This document shows, in pieces, positions 1 through 11,336 of a stretch of DNA of 64,000 nt. The translations under genes and the position numbers were made by a program. Source of the DNA: Tissierellaceae bacterium (GTDB taxonomy: Bacteria; Bacillota; Clostridia; Tissierellales; Tissierellaceae). Within the stretch, counting starts at the first letter, position 1. The number at the start of each line of letters is the position of its first letter. The stretch covers positions 9,312 to 73,311 of the forward strand of contig JALNZV010000010.1 in assembly GCA_023229175.1 (NCBI GenBank), in the 5' to 3' direction. Below the pieces are notes generated by a model that worked only from the letters and a program-made list of their open reading frames with translations, was not told where the DNA came from and ran no database searches.

Positions 1-2
1 AA

Positions 3-116
3 TTCACCATAATTCCAAAGAAGGAGCTATATGAGAGGCTGGATTACCTCTATCACGGAGGGGACAGGTATACTGAGATAATGGATTTAATCAAGGAAAC
101 TAGAGGAGAGGATTAG
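3..116 (+). CDS. C-terminal end of an unidentified protein (partial)
   Basis: The frame is open from the left edge to TAG at 114-116 and encodes 37 residues rich in charged residues, ending in KETRGED. The stop lies one base before the ATG of the SMC-like gene, so the two are probably co-transcribed and translationally coupled. MukB/JetC-type ATPases are usually encoded next to small kleisin and MukE-like partners, so a partner subunit is a reasonable guess. The fragment is too short to recognise a family. Confidence 0.6.
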   Translation, partial: FTIIPKKELYERLDYLYHGGDRYTEIMDLIKETRGED

Positions 117-117
117 A

Positions 118-3100
118 ATGCCTAAACTATCTAAGATCAGGCTTACAGGCTGCAAATACGATGGGCTGCGAAAAGAACACGAAAACTCAATCTTCGATTT
201 AACTAAGGGGGAAGCCCCTGACCATAGCCTATTTACATTAGAAAACAATGGGGGAAAAGGAGTCATGCTGCAGCTCATATTTCAGCTGCTTCTTCCAGAG
301 ACCAAATGGGGAAAAAACAATGGAAATCAAGTAATATCCATGTTTTACGATACGAAGATGAATTTGCATCCCAATACTTTTCACGTAGCATTGGAATGGT
401 TACTGGACACTATTCCAGAAAAACGCTTAATTACGGGCATTGCTGTAAAATCTGTAATTAAAAACACAGGTCCAGAGGAAGAAGAAAATACTGGGCTTTC
501 TTACGTTCTCTATACCTATGAGCACAACGGGAACGGTCACTACACCATAGAAAATCTACCCCTTTACAACAATAGAAAAAAAGAAGCCATAGATTTAGTG
601 GATTTGGAGGACTTTTTAAGGGACAACAAAAGGGACATCATTAGGTATAGCCAATCCAGCGGCAGAAGGAAAGACTCAGACTATTACAGGTATTTACAGA
701 GCAGGGGGATTTATAGAAGTGAATGGCTTATTCTAAAGGCAATAAATAAGTCCGAAGGCGGTATCAGCGATTACTTCAGCACGGCCAGCGACAACAGAGC
801 CATATTCGACAAGGTGATTATTCCCGCCATTGGGGAGAATATTAGAAATTATTCAGGAGACGAAGAAAATAGCCTAATTCAGATGTTCAAAAGCAATCTT
901 TCTATTACAAAGGATTTGCCCATACTGCTAAAAAGGGAAGGAGACTACAAGGAACTGGTGCAAAGCATAGGTCCCTTAATTGAAAATGCCGACAGCGGCA
1001 CCAGATTCATAGAGCGACGGAATAGGTTAATAGGCGAGGGAAACGACCTATACTATATTATTAACGACCAGTTAATGTACATTAATGGAGAGATTGAAAA
1101 GTGGAGCACTTCATACGACGATGCCTTGAAAGAAAAAAGAGAACTGGAATACAAAAGGCATAATTTAGAATATAATAAATCTAGAAACGACTTCGTTCAA
1201 AGGCAATCTCAGGGGGAGGAGTTTCAAAACACAATAGAGGAAAAGGATTTTCTTTTGGCAAAGAAATCTGATGAATTAAAGCTTTATAAAATAAACAAAG
1301 TTTTATGGCATAAGAAGGAAAAGGAAAGGGAAATCGAGAACAAGAAGGCGGAGAGAGAAATCGCCCTAGAGAGCCTAAATCTACAGGATACTAGAGAAAG
1401 GGCAGAAGAACTAGACAACCAATTGGAGTCAGAATGGCGTAAGGTAAGGAGTCAATGGATACAAGGGGAGATTAACTATAAGGGATATTTAAATTACTTG
1501 GGGGACCTAGAAGATGAGGAAAAGAACAAAAAGAAAAAGTATCTAATGAGAAGGGACAGTTTGCAAAATGAAATAAACCTCTTCGAGCTGAAAAAAGACA
1601 ATTTACAAAAGAAAAAGGAAAAACTGGGAGGAAAATACGATGCCTTGAGCTTAAGTTTTCCGGAAAGGATACTGGAGGATTTACAAAGTTCAAAGGGGGT
1701 TGTGGAAAAAAACATATCTACAAGTGCTGAGGAAATAGAAAAGTTAGAAGGCCAGGTAGTGGAAATAAAAGGAGAAATAGATAAGATAGAATACGTATTT
1801 GGACAGAAACAAAAGAAAGCTGAAGAACTAAGAAATAAGATAGTAAAACAGGAAAGGGAAGAGCTGGAATTGGCTAAGGACGTATCTCAAATCCTTTTCA
1901 GGTCCTACGACGGCAGTATTTTAGATGGTAAATGGTATGACAATTCCTTAAGTGAGTTGCAGGGGCTTCTAGGACAAAAGTCGAAGAACCTAGAGGAAAT
2001 TCAAAATGCCATTTGGGAGAAAAATATTCAAATCTCCTTGAATACAGAAGATTACTTTGTGCCTAATAGGGATATATTGGAATTGAAACGAGAAATACAG
2101 AGGCTTGGTATACATGTGGAGACGGGACTGGAGTACCTGCAAGGTCTGGGGCAGGAAGAAGCAGATGAGATACTAAATACACATTTAGGGTTTATCTTTT
2201 CCTTAGTAATGGGCAGTGCCAAGGATTGGGATATACTAGAGAAAAACCTCGGGGAAGAAATATTTTTAACCAATATGGTGCCAATCTACATCAGAGGTGA
2301 GATGAACAAAGAGCCTACTGGCTTTTATGTAGTACAAGGTAAGGCCAAGGATTTAGTAGGCAAAGGGAAATATGAGATTTGGAAAGAATCCCTAAAGATG
2401 GAATTTGAAAGCATAGTGAAGACAAAGGACAATATTTTAAAGGACATAGAATCCATTAACACCGCTAGAGAAAGCATTATTCTCCTAAGGAGCAAGGGGA
2501 TTATACTGGATTTAGGCTTGGAGTTAAGGGAGTTGGAAGGTTCTATTCTTAAATACGAAGAAAAGGCAAAGGAACTTCGCGGACAATTGGGATTTACAAT
2601 TGTCCGAATTCAGAAGGAGAAGACAAAACTAACACATCACCACAAGGACCTTAGAAATTTGGAAGGGGACATAGATGCCTTAGAGGACTATATTCACGAC
2701 TTAAAGGAGTTAGATGAAAATCAAGTAAAAGTAAATAGAGTCATACAGGACCTAAAGGGCTTGATAAGGGATATTGAGCATATGGATGAGACCTTGGATG
2801 AAATAGAATATAGGGTTAGTAGGTTAAGGGATGAACACTACGGACTTCGGAATTCTATGGAAAATTTGACAAGAAGTTTAAGGGCCTACGTAGAGGATGT
2901 GGACTACAAGGGGGAAATTCAAAAGGATTATAAGACATCACTAAGCCCAAAATTTGACTTGAATTTGGACATTATTAGCTTAATCTTGGAGGAAAGGGAT
3001 GCAGTAAGTAAGGATATAACCAGTAAAAATGCCAAATTAGCAGAACTGAAAAAGGACTTAGAATACTTATATAAGGAAGTGGAAGCCCTAATGGCGGAGC

Positions 3101-4557
3101 TAAATACCCTTGACGAAAGCTGGAAAGGATTTAAGTATTTAGATTTGCCAAAGATTGAAATAGAGATAATAATTAACCAAATCGAAAGGGATATAAAATA
3201 TGAGACGGATCAGAGGAATAAAACAAAATCAAATTTAGACGTGTTGTTGGGCGAGATGAAAGTAATCAAGAAAAACTTGGACACCATGGAAAGGCAAATC
3301 TTAAAGGAGCACAAGAGGGCACCTAGGCTGTTGGACATCCAAGACCTGGACCGAGAGATAAACGGCGTAAATATAGATCTAAAATCCAATGATGAAATCA
3401 TAAGGCTTTGTATGTCGGAACTAGAAAAAAAGGGAAAGATACTCAATAGACTGGAGATAAATACTAGTAAATTGAGCCATAGACCTGAGCTGGACCTTAG
3501 CAAAGGGAAGATAGACAAAATCCTAAGGGAAAGGCTCTTGGAAAACATGGATTTAATAGTGGATGAATGGCAGCAAAAGCTATGGAACAACCAATTGGAA
3601 ATAAATAAGACCTTTGACGAAGGGGGGAGAATTAGGGCGAAATTCATAAACCAAATAGAGCAAGGATTGGGAGAAGAAAAACTAAGGGATAAAATCATAT
3701 CTACAGTAAAGGAAGTGAATATTGACAATTTTAAAAATAATAGGGATTCCTTTACTAGTATGAGGGAGCACTTTAACAAGGAGCTCATAGGTCTTTCCAA
3801 GGACAAGAAAAAGGCAGAGGAAGCTATGAAACAGTGGGTAAGCAGGGCTTCTATTTACGTCATTAGAATGGTGGAGACATTAAAGGATATGATATCTTCC
3901 ATGAACTACGTAAATGAAAACGGATACGTATTTCCACTGGTGAAGCTAAGGGGCATGGAGAGATTGCCCAAAGAAGAAGGAGAAATATCCTATTTACTTG
4001 AGGAGCATTTTGTGGACTCCATAAACAGGGTTTTAGGGAAGGATATAAATCTGGAAAATTTGGACAATAAACTTGTAGAAGAACTCATGGGGGATAATAC
4101 CATATTTTCCAAGGCTCTACAAGGCAGATATCCAGTACTTTTAGTATATAAAATGACAGAAAATAACGAATTTAAATATGCAAAGGCTAGAGATGAACAC
4201 TATGCCACTTGGGAAGCTATAAACAAAGGGGAAGGCATATCCACAGAAGGTAGCGGGGGACAGACGTTGTCCATCACCACCTTTGTCACTATGATGATTA
4301 TGAGCTTTAGGAAAAAACACATAGGAAATGAAAATCCATCTACCGTATTAATATTAGATAATCCCTTTGGCAAAGCTTCAGGCAGGCATGTACTAGATCC
4401 CATATTTGAAATAGCAGATAAGTTAAATTTTCAGCTAATCTGCTTTGCAGCCCCAGGGATAATAAAGGTGGAAATCAGCGAAAGATTCCCCATATTTTGG
4501 GAACTTCGCATTGAAGAAGGAAAGATTACCCACGGAGGTAGAATTGTAAAACAGTAG
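118..4557 (+). CDS. SMC/MukB-like coiled-coil ATPase, 1479 aa
   Basis: This is a very large protein with the SMC/Rad50 layout: an N-terminal nucleotide-binding half, long Lys/Glu-rich coiled coils (about residues 330-690 and 760-1260) and a C-terminal ATPase half. The P-loop-like site is ENNGGKGVM (residues 42-50), which keeps Lys47 but has Gly where Ser/Thr is expected. The ABC signature-like motif is EGSGGQ near residues 1377-1382. The Walker B-like motif is ILDNPFG, with Asn1415 where the catalytic Glu usually follows Asp1414. The start at 118 follows an AGGAGAGG ribosome binding site. Such proteins occur in chromosome-segregation and plasmid-defence complexes (MksB, Wadjet JetC), but the exact family is not identified. 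No JetD-like nuclease follows; the next gene is pgi. Whether the motif changes abolish ATPase activity or are family traits cannot be decided here. Confidence 0.7.
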   Translation: MPKLSKIRLTGCKYDGLRKEHENSIFDLTKGEAPDHSLFTLENNGGKGVMLQLIFQLLLPETKWGKNNGNQVISMFYDTKMNLHPNTFHVALEWLLDTIPEKRLITGIAVKSVIKNTGPEEEENTGLSYVLYTYEHNGNGHYTIENLPLYNNRKKEAIDLVDLEDFLRDNKRDIIRYSQSSGRRKDSDYYRYLQSRGIYRSEWLILKAINKSEGGISDYFSTASDNRAIFDKVIIPAIGENIRNYSGDEENSLIQMFKSNLSITKDLPILLKREGDYKELVQSIGPLIENADSGTRFIERRNRLIGEGNDLYYIINDQLMYINGEIEKWSTSYDDALKEKRELEYKRHNLEYNKSRNDFVQRQSQGEEFQNTIEEKDFLLAKKSDELKLYKINKVLWHKKEKEREIENKKAEREIALESLNLQDTRERAEELDNQLESEWRKVRSQWIQGEINYKGYLNYLGDLEDEEKNKKKKYLMRRDSLQNEINLFELKKDNLQKKKEKLGGKYDALSLSFPERILEDLQSSKGVVEKNISTSAEEIEKLEGQVVEIKGEIDKIEYVFGQKQKKAEELRNKIVKQEREELELAKDVSQILFRSYDGSILDGKWYDNSLSELQGLLGQKSKNLEEIQNAIWEKNIQISLNTEDYFVPNRDILELKREIQRLGIHVETGLEYLQGLGQEEADEILNTHLGFIFSLVMGSAKDWDILEKNLGEEIFLTNMVPIYIRGEMNKEPTGFYVVQGKAKDLVGKGKYEIWKESLKMEFESIVKTKDNILKDIESINTARESIILLRSKGIILDLGLELRELEGSILKYEEKAKELRGQLGFTIVRIQKEKTKLTHHHKDLRNLEGDIDALEDYIHDLKELDENQVKVNRVIQDLKGLIRDIEHMDETLDEIEYRVSRLRDEHYGLRNSMENLTRSLRAYVEDVDYKGEIQKDYKTSLSPKFDLNLDIISLILEERDAVSKDITSKNAKLAELKKDLEYLYKEVEALMAELNTLDESWKGFKYLDLPKIEIEIIINQIERDIKYETDQRNKTKSNLDVLLGEMKVIKKNLDTMERQILKEHKRAPRLLDIQDLDREINGVNIDLKSNDEIIRLCMSELEKKGKILNRLEINTSKLSHRPELDLSKGKIDKILRERLLENMDLIVDEWQQKLWNNQLEINKTFDEGGRIRAKFINQIEQGLGEEKLRDKIISTVKEVNIDNFKNNRDSFTSMREHFNKELIGLSKDKKKAEEAMKQWVSRASIYVIRMVETLKDMISSMNYVNENGYVFPLVKLRGMERLPKEEGEISYLLEEHFVDSINRVLGKDINLENLDNKLVEELMGDNTIFSKALQGRYPVLLVYKMTENNEFKYAKARDEHYATWEAINKGEGISTEGSGGQTLSITTFVTMMIMSFRKKHIGNENPSTVLILDNPFGKASGRHVLDPIFEIADKLNFQLICFAAPGIIKVEISERFPIFWELRIEEGKITHGGRIVKQ

Positions 4558-4571
4558 AAAAGAGGGATATT

Positions 4572-5882
4572 ATGAGGAAAATGAGTTTTGATTATACCAA
4601 TGCTTTAGATTTTGTAGGGGAAAATGACATCTACGATTTGCAGGAAGAAGTAAGCAAGTGTCATCATATGCTCCACCAGAAGACTGGATTGGGCAAGGAG
4701 TTTTTAGGTTGGGTTGATTTGCCGAGAACTTATGACAGGAAAGAGTATCAAAGGATAAAAGAGGCGGCAAAGGCCATAAGGGAGAATACTGATGTATTCA
4801 TAGTAATAGGCATAGGAGGCTCCTATTTAGGTACTAGGGCAGCCATGGGGATGCTAAACCACAGCTTTTATAACGAGCTGCCAAGGGAAAAGCGAAATGG
4901 ACCAAAGATATATTTTTTAGGACATCACATTAGCTCTAGATATTTAAAGGATTTGTTGGAGACTATAGAAGGGGATATATCTGTAAATGTAATATCCAAG
5001 TCGGGCACAACCTTAGAGCCTGCTGTAGCCTTTAGAGCAATAAAGGAATTTATGGAAGATAAATACGGAGCAGAAGGTGCAAGCAAGAGGATATACGGCA
5101 CTACGGACAGGGTCAGAGGGGCATTAAAGGAGTTGGCAAATGAAAAGGGCTATGAAACCTTTGTTATTCCCGACGATGTGGGAGGCAGGTATTCTGTCCT
5201 TACACCTGTAGGACTTTTGCCCATGGCAGTCTCGGGCATAGATATAGATAAGGTCATGGAAGGTGCAGGCAATGCAATGGAGGATTTGTCCAGCGATAGT
5301 TTAAATCACAATATGGCCTATCAATACGCAGTCCTTAGACACATTTTATATAATCAGGGTAAGATTACAGAGATAATGGTAAACTACGAACCAAATCTAT
5401 TTTATTTCAGCGAATGGTACAAACAACTATTTGGTGAATCCGAAGGAAAGGACCATAAGGGGATATTTCCTTCTTCCATGAATTTCACCACGGACCTCCA
5501 TTCCATGGGACAATACATTCAAGAAGGCAGAAGAAATTTATTTGAGACTGTCTTAAATATTGAAGAAGACCCTGTAAATCGGATTATTAAAGGAGAGGAA
5601 AAGAACCTGGATGGATTAAATTACCTAGAGGGGAAGTCCTTAGACTTTGTCAACAAAAAAGCCATGGAAGGGACTGTAGAAGCCCATGTAGGCGGAGGAG
5701 TGCCCAACCTTAGAATAGACATTCCAGAGATTTCACCATACTATTTTGGGTATATGGTCTATTTCTTTATGAAGGCCTGTGGTATGAGTGGCTATCTTTT
5801 AGGGGTCAATCCTTTTAATCAACCTGGTGTGGAATCTTACAAGAAAAGTATGTTTAGATTGTTGGGTAAGCCCGAAGATTAG
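4572..5882 (+). CDS. pgi: glucose-6-phosphate isomerase
   Basis: This enzyme interconverts glucose-6-phosphate and fructose-6-phosphate in the cytoplasm. At 436 residues it has the short Firmicutes-type length. Visible motifs are the SIS-fold phosphate loop [12 protein letters not shown] (about residues 77-88), [11 protein letters not shown] (about 142-152) and [17 protein letters not shown] (about 200-216). The ATG follows AGAGGG and lies 14 bp after the SMC-like gene. It heads a three-gene sugar set with glucokinase and 4-alpha-glucanotransferase, whose joint products feed glycolysis from maltodextrin or glycogen. Confidence 0.95.
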   Translation: MRKMSFDYTNALDFVGENDIYDLQEEVSKCHHMLHQKTGLGKEFLGWVDLPRTYDRKEYQRIKEAAKAIRENTDVFIVIGIGGSYLGTRAAMGMLNHSFYNELPREKRNGPKIYFLGHHISSRYLKDLLETIEGDISVNVISKSGTTLEPAVAFRAIKEFMEDKYGAEGASKRIYGTTDRVRGALKELANEKGYETFVIPDDVGGRYSVLTPVGLLPMAVSGIDIDKVMEGAGNAMEDLSSDSLNHNMAYQYAVLRHILYNQGKITEIMVNYEPNLFYFSEWYKQLFGESEGKDHKGIFPSSMNFTTDLHSMGQYIQEGRRNLFETVLNIEEDPVNRIIKGEEKNLDGLNYLEGKSLDFVNKKAMEGTVEAHVGGGVPNLRIDIPEISPYYFGYMVYFFMKACGMSGYLLGVNPFNQPGVESYKKSMFRLLGKPED

Positions 5883-5899
5883 AAATGGGGGAAGTATTT

Positions 5900-6838
5900 A
5901 TGAAAATTGGCATAGACATAGGGGGCACTAATATTATTATAGGGCTCGTAAACTCAAATTTAGATTTAGTATATAAAGAGGAAATGCCTACTAATGGGCA
6001 TAGGGGATACGAATATATAAGGGATCAAATCATCTCTTCTATTGAAAGTATGATATGGAAAGCAAGGGAATTAAATAGAGGCATAAAATCTATGGGAATT
6101 GGTATACCAGGTATTGCAGATGTGAAAGGCGATACAGTCATATATAGTGCCAATCTCAATTGGAGGAATGTGCCCCTTGGAAGAGATATAAAAGACAAGT
6201 TCAATTTACCTGTATATATGGAGAATGACGCTACCGTGGCAGGGATAGCAGAGTCCGCCGTGGGCGTAAGCAAGGGATACGCCAATTCAGTATTTATTAC
6301 CATAGGCACGGGAATAGGAGGGGGCATCATAATAAATCACAAAGTCCATAAAGGGAGTCACGGTATTGGCTCAGAAATAGGCCATACAATAGTGGGGGAA
6401 AACTTCTACGATTGTAATTGTGGCAACAATGGATGCCTAGAGACCTTTGCCTCGTCCAAGGCCATAGAGAATTATGTAAAGATGGAAATAGAAAATGGAT
6501 TTAAGGACACTACCCTCCTAAATATCGGACAAAATATCAACACAAAATCCATATTTCAGGGGGCAGAGAAAGGGGATAAACTCTCCAATATGGCTGTAGA
6601 TAGGATGACAAAATATTTGGCAATCGGCATAGTAAATATAATAAACATCATAGACCCAGATATCATAGTCTTGGGAGGGGGAGTTGCAAAGGCAGGAGAT
6701 TTCCTCTTAAAGAGGGTCAGGGAACAATTGTCAAAGTTCATTTTATATAAGGAAATAAAGTACGGGAAAATAGAGTTGGCGAAGTTAGGAAATGACGCTG
6801 GGGTCATTGGAGCTGCTATGTTGGAGGAATATAATTGA
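5900..6838 (+). CDS. glcK: ROK-family glucokinase
   Basis: This is probably an ATP-dependent glucokinase giving glucose-6-phosphate, 312 residues long. The N-terminal phosphate loop is GIDIGGTN, and the ROK zinc motif CNCGNNGCLE is present near residue 172. An in-frame ATG at 5885 exists, but GGGGGA at 5887-5892 sits correctly for the ATG at 5900, so that start is chosen. The stop TGA overlaps the TTG start of malQ (TTGA, 6835-6838), which couples the two genes. Substrate specificity within ROK kinases is inferred from the neighbours pgi and malQ. A fructokinase or another sugar kinase remains possible. Confidence 0.88.
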   Translation: MKIGIDIGGTNIIIGLVNSNLDLVYKEEMPTNGHRGYEYIRDQIISSIESMIWKARELNRGIKSMGIGIPGIADVKGDTVIYSANLNWRNVPLGRDIKDKFNLPVYMENDATVAGIAESAVGVSKGYANSVFITIGTGIGGGIIINHKVHKGSHGIGSEIGHTIVGENFYDCNCGNNGCLETFASSKAIENYVKMEIENGFKDTTLLNIGQNINTKSIFQGAEKGDKLSNMAVDRMTKYLAIGIVNIINIIDPDIIVLGGGVAKAGDFLLKRVREQLSKFILYKEIKYGKIELAKLGNDAGVIGAAMLEEYN

Positions 6839-8328
6839 AAGATATTAAAAGGGGAAGCGGAATACTAATGCATATATCTTCTTTGCCTGGGAAATACGGC
6901 ATAGGGGATTTTGGCAAAGGGGCATACGAATTTGTGGATTTTCTAGAAAAGGCAAAGCAGAAGTTCTGGCAGATATTGCCATTGGGAATAACGGGATTTG
7001 GAGACTCTCCATACCAATGTTTCTCTGCCTTTGCGGGCAATTTATATTTCATAGATTTAGATGAATTTATAGAAAAAGGGTATTTGAATGAGGAGGAAAT
7101 GGGTAAATACGACCTTGGACAAAATCCCAATGTAGTGGACTATGGCTTATTGTACAAAAACAAGATGAAACTTTTAAATATGGCCTATGAAATAGCTAAA
7201 GATGACCTGGAGGAGGAATTATTATTATTTTATCAAGAAAACAAAAGTTGGCTTCGGGACTTTGCACTGTTTATGGCGATTAAAACTAAGTTTGGAGGCT
7301 TATCTTGGATTCATTGGGATAAAGAATATAGAAAACACAATAACCATGTAGTATTGGAATTTGAAAGGGAAAACCAAAGAGAAATCTTTTTTTGGGTATT
7401 TTCCCAATACTATTTTTTATCTCAGTGGGAAAAGCTCAAGAAATACGCTGAGGAAAAAGGGATACAAATAATTGGAGATTTGCCAATTTACGTTTCCCAG
7501 GACAGTGCTGATATTTGGTCCAGACCAGAATTATTTAACTTAGATGAGAACTTGGTACCTAAAACTGTTTCAGGTTATCCTCCGGACGAATTCTCAGAGG
7601 GAGGACAACTTTGGGGAAACCCAATATACGATTGGGCTGCCATGGAAAAGGATGATTATCGGTGGTGGATTGAGAGAATTAAGTACTCCTTCCAACTATT
7701 TGACTATTTGAGGGTAGACCATTTTATGGGCTTTGAAAACTATTGGGAGGTGGCCTATGGTTCTATGGACGCCAAAGATGGTCAATGGGTCAAGGGACCG
7801 GGAAAGAAGCTATTTCAAAAGATTGGAGACAGCTTAGGGGAATTAAATATAATTGCAGAGGACTTAGGACTTATAACGGAGGATGTCAAGGATTTAATGG
7901 CGTTTACGGGCTTTCCAGGCATGAAAATACTTCAATTTGCCTTTAATCCCTGGGGAGACAACGACCATATTCCCCATAACCATGAAAGAAACTCTGTGGT
8001 ATATACAGGTACCCACGATAACCCTACCATAGGTCAATGGATTGAAACAGTCTCTAAGGACCAATTGGATTATGCCATAGAGTATTTAAAGCTTAGTGAA
8101 GTTGAGGGATACAATTGGGGAATGATTAGGGGTGCTTGGAGCTCTATTGCAAACTTGGCAATAGTTCCCATGCAGGATTTATTAGGATTGGGCTCGGAAG
8201 GAAGAATGAACACTCCCTCAACTTTTGGCGGCAATTGGGTATGGAGAGTGGATAAATCTAGTCTGAATGATGAATTGGCAGAAAAAGCAGCTCATTTAAG
8301 CAGAATTTATAAAAGAAATTCTACTTAG
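6835..8328 (+). CDS. malQ: 4-alpha-glucanotransferase (amylomaltase, GH77)
   Basis: This enzyme transfers alpha-1,4-glucan segments between maltodextrins and releases glucose for the glucokinase encoded just upstream. At 497 residues it has the compact Thermus-like GH77 size. The catalytic residues can be placed: nucleophile Asp295 in RVDHF, acid/base Glu342 in IIAEDLG and transition-state Asp395 in GTHDNP. The start is TTG at 6835, overlapping the glcK stop by four bases. This implies translational coupling of pgi, glcK and malQ in one transcript. Confidence 0.95.
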   Translation: MKDIKRGSGILMHISSLPGKYGIGDFGKGAYEFVDFLEKAKQKFWQILPLGITGFGDSPYQCFSAFAGNLYFIDLDEFIEKGYLNEEEMGKYDLGQNPNVVDYGLLYKNKMKLLNMAYEIAKDDLEEELLLFYQENKSWLRDFALFMAIKTKFGGLSWIHWDKEYRKHNNHVVLEFERENQREIFFWVFSQYYFLSQWEKLKKYAEEKGIQIIGDLPIYVSQDSADIWSRPELFNLDENLVPKTVSGYPPDEFSEGGQLWGNPIYDWAAMEKDDYRWWIERIKYSFQLFDYLRVDHFMGFENYWEVAYGSMDAKDGQWVKGPGKKLFQKIGDSLGELNIIAEDLGLITEDVKDLMAFTGFPGMKILQFAFNPWGDNDHIPHNHERNSVVYTGTHDNPTIGQWIETVSKDQLDYAIEYLKLSEVEGYNWGMIRGAWSSIANLAIVPMQDLLGLGSEGRMNTPSTFGGNWVWRVDKSSLNDELAEKAAHLSRIYKRNST

Positions 8329-8386
8329 GATAAAAGTTGCAAATATGGGTATATATTAATTGAAAACGATACTAGGAGGGGGATTC

Positions 8387-8782
8387 ATGAGAGTAAGGGA
8401 TATAATGAGGTCGCCAGTCATAGCCATTAAGCCAGAGGAACTCATTGAAAAAGCATTGGAAATAATGTATAGGGACGGCATCAACGGCATGCCCGTCGTA
8501 GATGAGGATGAGAAGTTAATTGGATTTGTCGTTAGGGCTGATATTTACCGATTTTTAATCGATCCAGGCCATTATAAATATTGTCCCGTCGAATGGGTCA
8601 TGACAAAGAGGGTACTCACTGCTAGCCCGGAGGATGAAATAGTTGACGTGGCCCGAAGGCTTAGGAAGAAAAACATAATAGCAATACCTGTGGTAGAGAA
8701 TAACAAAGTTATAGGCATCGTTTCAATTGAAAATCTTGTGGACCACTATATTGAGGTGTGCAAAGAATATACATCGGTTTAG
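8387..8782 (+). CDS. CBS-domain pair protein
   Basis: This is a 131-residue protein made only of two CBS motifs (about residues 1-60 and 70-128), with the typical start RVRDIMRSPVIAIKPEE and the second repeat opening VEWVMTKRVLTASPEDE. CBS pairs bind adenine nucleotides and act as sensors, but the partner cannot be told from the sequence. An upstream TTG at 8360 extends the frame. GGAGGGGG at 8374-8382 points to the ATG at 8387 as the true start. Confidence 0.85.
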   Translation: MRVRDIMRSPVIAIKPEELIEKALEIMYRDGINGMPVVDEDEKLIGFVVRADIYRFLIDPGHYKYCPVEWVMTKRVLTASPEDEIVDVARRLRKKNIIAIPVVENNKVIGIVSIENLVDHYIEVCKEYTSV

Positions 8783-8849
8783 CAAAAATAGGACTAGACT
8801 CCTGGTTATTTAGGCAGTACCTATGGTATAATTAACATAGGTGAGTAAT

Positions 8850-9170
8850 ATGAACTATTCCATTTGTAAAAGATGTAATGAGTTATTTGAAAGAAATGGT
8901 AAGGAATATTGCGATAGTTGTACACAGAAGTTAAATAAGGAGTTTGATTTAATAATAGACTACATTAAAAAATACCCCAAGGCTACGGTTATTGACATCA
9001 TCATAGATACAGGTGTTTCTTTAAAGACAATAAACCTAATGGTAGAAGAGGGGTATGTTTCTTATGTTCCCAATGACGACAACAATGCTGACAACAGGCA
9101 ATTGGTAGTTAAGATACAAAAATTGATAAGTAAAAGAGGTAAGTTCTACTCTAGGGAATTGGTAAAATAA
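8850..9170 (+). CDS. flagellar operon protein, TIGR03826/YvyF-like
   Basis: This is a 106-residue cytoplasmic protein with an N-terminal zinc-ribbon-like pair, CKRC (residues 6-9) and CDSC, then a helical DNA-binding-like region with DTGVSLKTINLMVEEG. It resembles the small protein found beside flgM in Bacillus and clostridial flagellar operons (YvyF, TIGR03826). Its precise role is unknown. The ATG at 8850 is chosen because AGGTGA at 8839-8844 lies five bases upstream; a GTG at 8841 would overlap that site. A strong terminator follows. Confidence 0.75.
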   Translation: MNYSICKRCNELFERNGKEYCDSCTQKLNKEFDLIIDYIKKYPKATVIDIIIDTGVSLKTINLMVEEGYVSYVPNDDNNADNRQLVVKIQKLISKRGKFYSRELVK

Positions 9171-9176
9171 AAAGGA

Positions 9177-9207
9177 CCTATCTACAATTTGTAGATAGGA
9201 TTTTTTT
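9177..9207 (+). terminator. intrinsic terminator after the YvyF-like gene
   Basis: The inverted repeat CCTATCTACAA / TTGTAGATAGG is followed by seven T residues at 9201-9207. The convergent chemoreceptor gene ends at 9216, so the stem may also help stop transcription from the right. Confidence 0.9.
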
Positions 9208-9215
9208 ATGGGAAT

Positions 9216-11195
9216 TTAGTATCTAAATACGGATATAAAATCCCTTAGTTCGCTGGCTAGTGTAGCCAGGTCCATTGAAGAACTGGCAATCTCTTCCATA
9301 GCAGCTGTTTGCTGCTCCGCTGAACCGACCACATCTCCAGATGCCTCAACGGTTCTTCGGGATAGATTAGTAATCATATCAAAGCTTTCGGTCACATCTT
9401 TTGAACTCCTAGATACTTCTCTAGTTAATCTAGCAACCTCGTCTATTTGTTCTGCAATTGCGTTGATTTCATTTAGTATTTCTGTAAAACTACTGCTTGA
9501 GGCGTTTACGATTTTAACTGACTCGTCGACTTCTGAATTGTTTAATTCCATGGAGTTTACAGTATTGTCTATTTCACTTTGGATATTGAGGATTAATTCG
9601 GAAATCTGTGCCGATGAATTGGAAGTTTGCTCTGCCAACTTTCTGACTTCATCTGCCACAACTGAGAAGCCCCTTCCTGCCTCCCCAGCTCTGGCGGCCT
9701 CTATGGCTGCATTTAGTGCCAATAAATTTGTCTGCTCGGCTATGGCACCGATGGTGTCTACTATTTTTTCAATTTCCCTTGAGCTGTCGTTCAACTTATA
9801 TATTTCTTTGGAGGTTTCCGCTGTAGAATCCTTTAATCTATTTATTCTCTCCACGGCATCCCTAGATGATACTATGCCTCTCTCCGCAGAATCCAAGGTA
9901 TTTTTAGTGGACAAATTTATATTGTCGATATTTGTCGCTACAGCTTCAATATTATCAGTCATTTTGTCTATAGCCTCGTTGGATTTGCCAATAGACTCCG
10001 CTTGTATATTGGCAGATTGTGCCACTCCCTCTATGGTGTTGGAGACTTGCTCAGAAGAAGCTGTTACCTCCTCTGAGGCGGCAGATAATTCTTGGCTGGT
10101 GGCAGCTACTTGCTCCGATACCTGGGCCGATTGGGAAATAACTTGGCGAAGGCTAAATATCATATGGTTAAAGGAGTTCCCCAAGAAGGATATTTCGTCC
10201 TTTGTATTTATATCTATGGTCTTAGTCAAATCCCCGTCGGATACGCTCTTCATTATATCCACCAAAGCCAAAATAGGCTTAAAAGAGTGATTTAAGAATA
10301 AGTACAAGACCAATAACAAAGCTGCCGACAGTCCAACTGTGACCATGGCACCGTTTCTTTTAATGGAATTTAGCCTGGCAACTAAAGCAGATCTGTCGTT
10401 TACAATTTTAAAATAACCTGATACTTCACCATTGTAGTCTTTAAAGGGCATAAGTGTAATATTTGACTTGCTGTCCTTTGAGTGAGAATATGAAACTGTA
10501 TTATTCCTTATGCTCTCTGCATAGCCGTCAATTTCAATCTCCCATAAGTCTTCATGGGAGGTGGAGGCTAATAATTCAGATGTCTGTATATCTCCATTGT
10601 CAAATTGATATAGAAAATATTCTCCCCCGTAGTGCTCCTTTATTTTTTCCAGGAAACCTTCTCCAAAATCAGATCCGTATTCTACTGTTCCAATATGGTT
10701 TCCTCCATAGGACATGGGAACAACTACCCTAAATCCAAAACCCGCAACGCCCTTTTCCAAACCGCGGATGATTTCCCTTCGTTCATTTGCCTCATTTACA
10801 GTAAATCTAAAATCCCTTAGGCTATCTCCAAACTTACTAGGTTGGTGAAGTCTAAGGAAGGAAGAAGAATCCGGTAAATGAAATTGGACCTGAGTTACTT
10901 TATCTGAAATACTTTGGAAGGAAGATAGAAGCATCTCCTCCAATGAAATTCGGTCCCTTTCTGCAAATAGTCTTTGTATTTCTTTGTTTTCGGCCATGGT
11001 TAATGCACCGATTTCTGCAGATTCCAATTGTCCATTCATTTGGATGTCTATGGAATGTGTCAGCGTGTCCAACATTTCCTGTTCTTTTTCTACAATCGTC
11101 TTCGTTGTTTCCCTAAAGGTATAAAAAGACAGCAGTGAAAAAATTATCAGTACAGAAATACTGAACCCCAAAAAGATTTTCATTTTAAGTGTCAT
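9216..11195 (-). CDS. methyl-accepting chemotaxis protein
   Basis: This is a 659-residue membrane chemoreceptor. A transmembrane helix lies near residues 7-25, followed by an extracellular sensor of about 250 residues that looks cache-like (motifs such as [13 protein letters not shown]). A second membrane helix ([15 protein letters not shown]) precedes a HAMP linker and a long coiled-coil signalling domain. The CheA/CheW-contacting hairpin tip is at about residues 485-520, with the core [14 protein letters not shown]. The ATG at 11195 follows AAGGGGGG; the TTG 24 bases upstream overlaps that site and is rejected. The ligand is unknown. It is likely part of the motility regulon with the flagellar genes at 16971-19803. 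Confidence 0.93.
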   Translation of the reverse strand: MTLKMKIFLGFSISVLIIFSLLSFYTFRETTKTIVEKEQEMLDTLTHSIDIQMNGQLESAEIGALTMAENKEIQRLFAERDRISLEEMLLSSFQSISDKVTQVQFHLPDSSSFLRLHQPSKFGDSLRDFRFTVNEANERREIIRGLEKGVAGFGFRVVVPMSYGGNHIGTVEYGSDFGEGFLEKIKEHYGGEYFLYQFDNGDIQTSELLASTSHEDLWEIEIDGYAESIRNNTVSYSHSKDSKSNITLMPFKDYNGEVSGYFKIVNDRSALVARLNSIKRNGAMVTVGLSAALLLVLYLFLNHSFKPILALVDIMKSVSDGDLTKTIDINTKDEISFLGNSFNHMIFSLRQVISQSAQVSEQVAATSQELSAASEEVTASSEQVSNTIEGVAQSANIQAESIGKSNEAIDKMTDNIEAVATNIDNINLSTKNTLDSAERGIVSSRDAVERINRLKDSTAETSKEIYKLNDSSREIEKIVDTIGAIAEQTNLLALNAAIEAARAGEAGRGFSVVADEVRKLAEQTSNSSAQISELILNIQSEIDNTVNSMELNNSEVDESVKIVNASSSSFTEILNEINAIAEQIDEVARLTREVSRSSKDVTESFDMITNLSRRTVEASGDVVGSAEQQTAAMEEIASSSMDLATLASELRDFISVFRY

Positions 11196-11301
11196 ATTGG
11201 TCCCCCCTTTAATGTCCAAAACCCCCTACAACTGAACAAATTCAATAAAGTGCTTGTAAATATTATAACATAAATTTATGGCAAGTACAGTCGAATTTTG
11301 C

Positions 11302-11336
11302 AAAAAAATAGAATAAGACCAAATCTGGCCTTATTC
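11302..11336 (-). terminator. intrinsic terminator, minus strand
   Basis: On the minus strand GAATAAGGCC and GGTCTTATTC form a stem whose 5' arm overlaps the end of the 11331-11876 gene. A T-rich tract follows (complement of 11302-11308). Confidence 0.8.

Noticed and set aside
3210..3806. A 198-codon minus-strand frame inside the SMC-like gene
   Set aside because: Antisense of a Lys/Glu-rich coiled coil; Ser/Phe/Leu-rich translation is typical of such shadows.
9463..10290. A 275-codon plus-strand frame inside the chemoreceptor gene
   Set aside because: It is antisense to a clear chemoreceptor domain; Ala/Ser-rich coiled-coil codons leave the opposite frame open. No ribosome binding site or family match.
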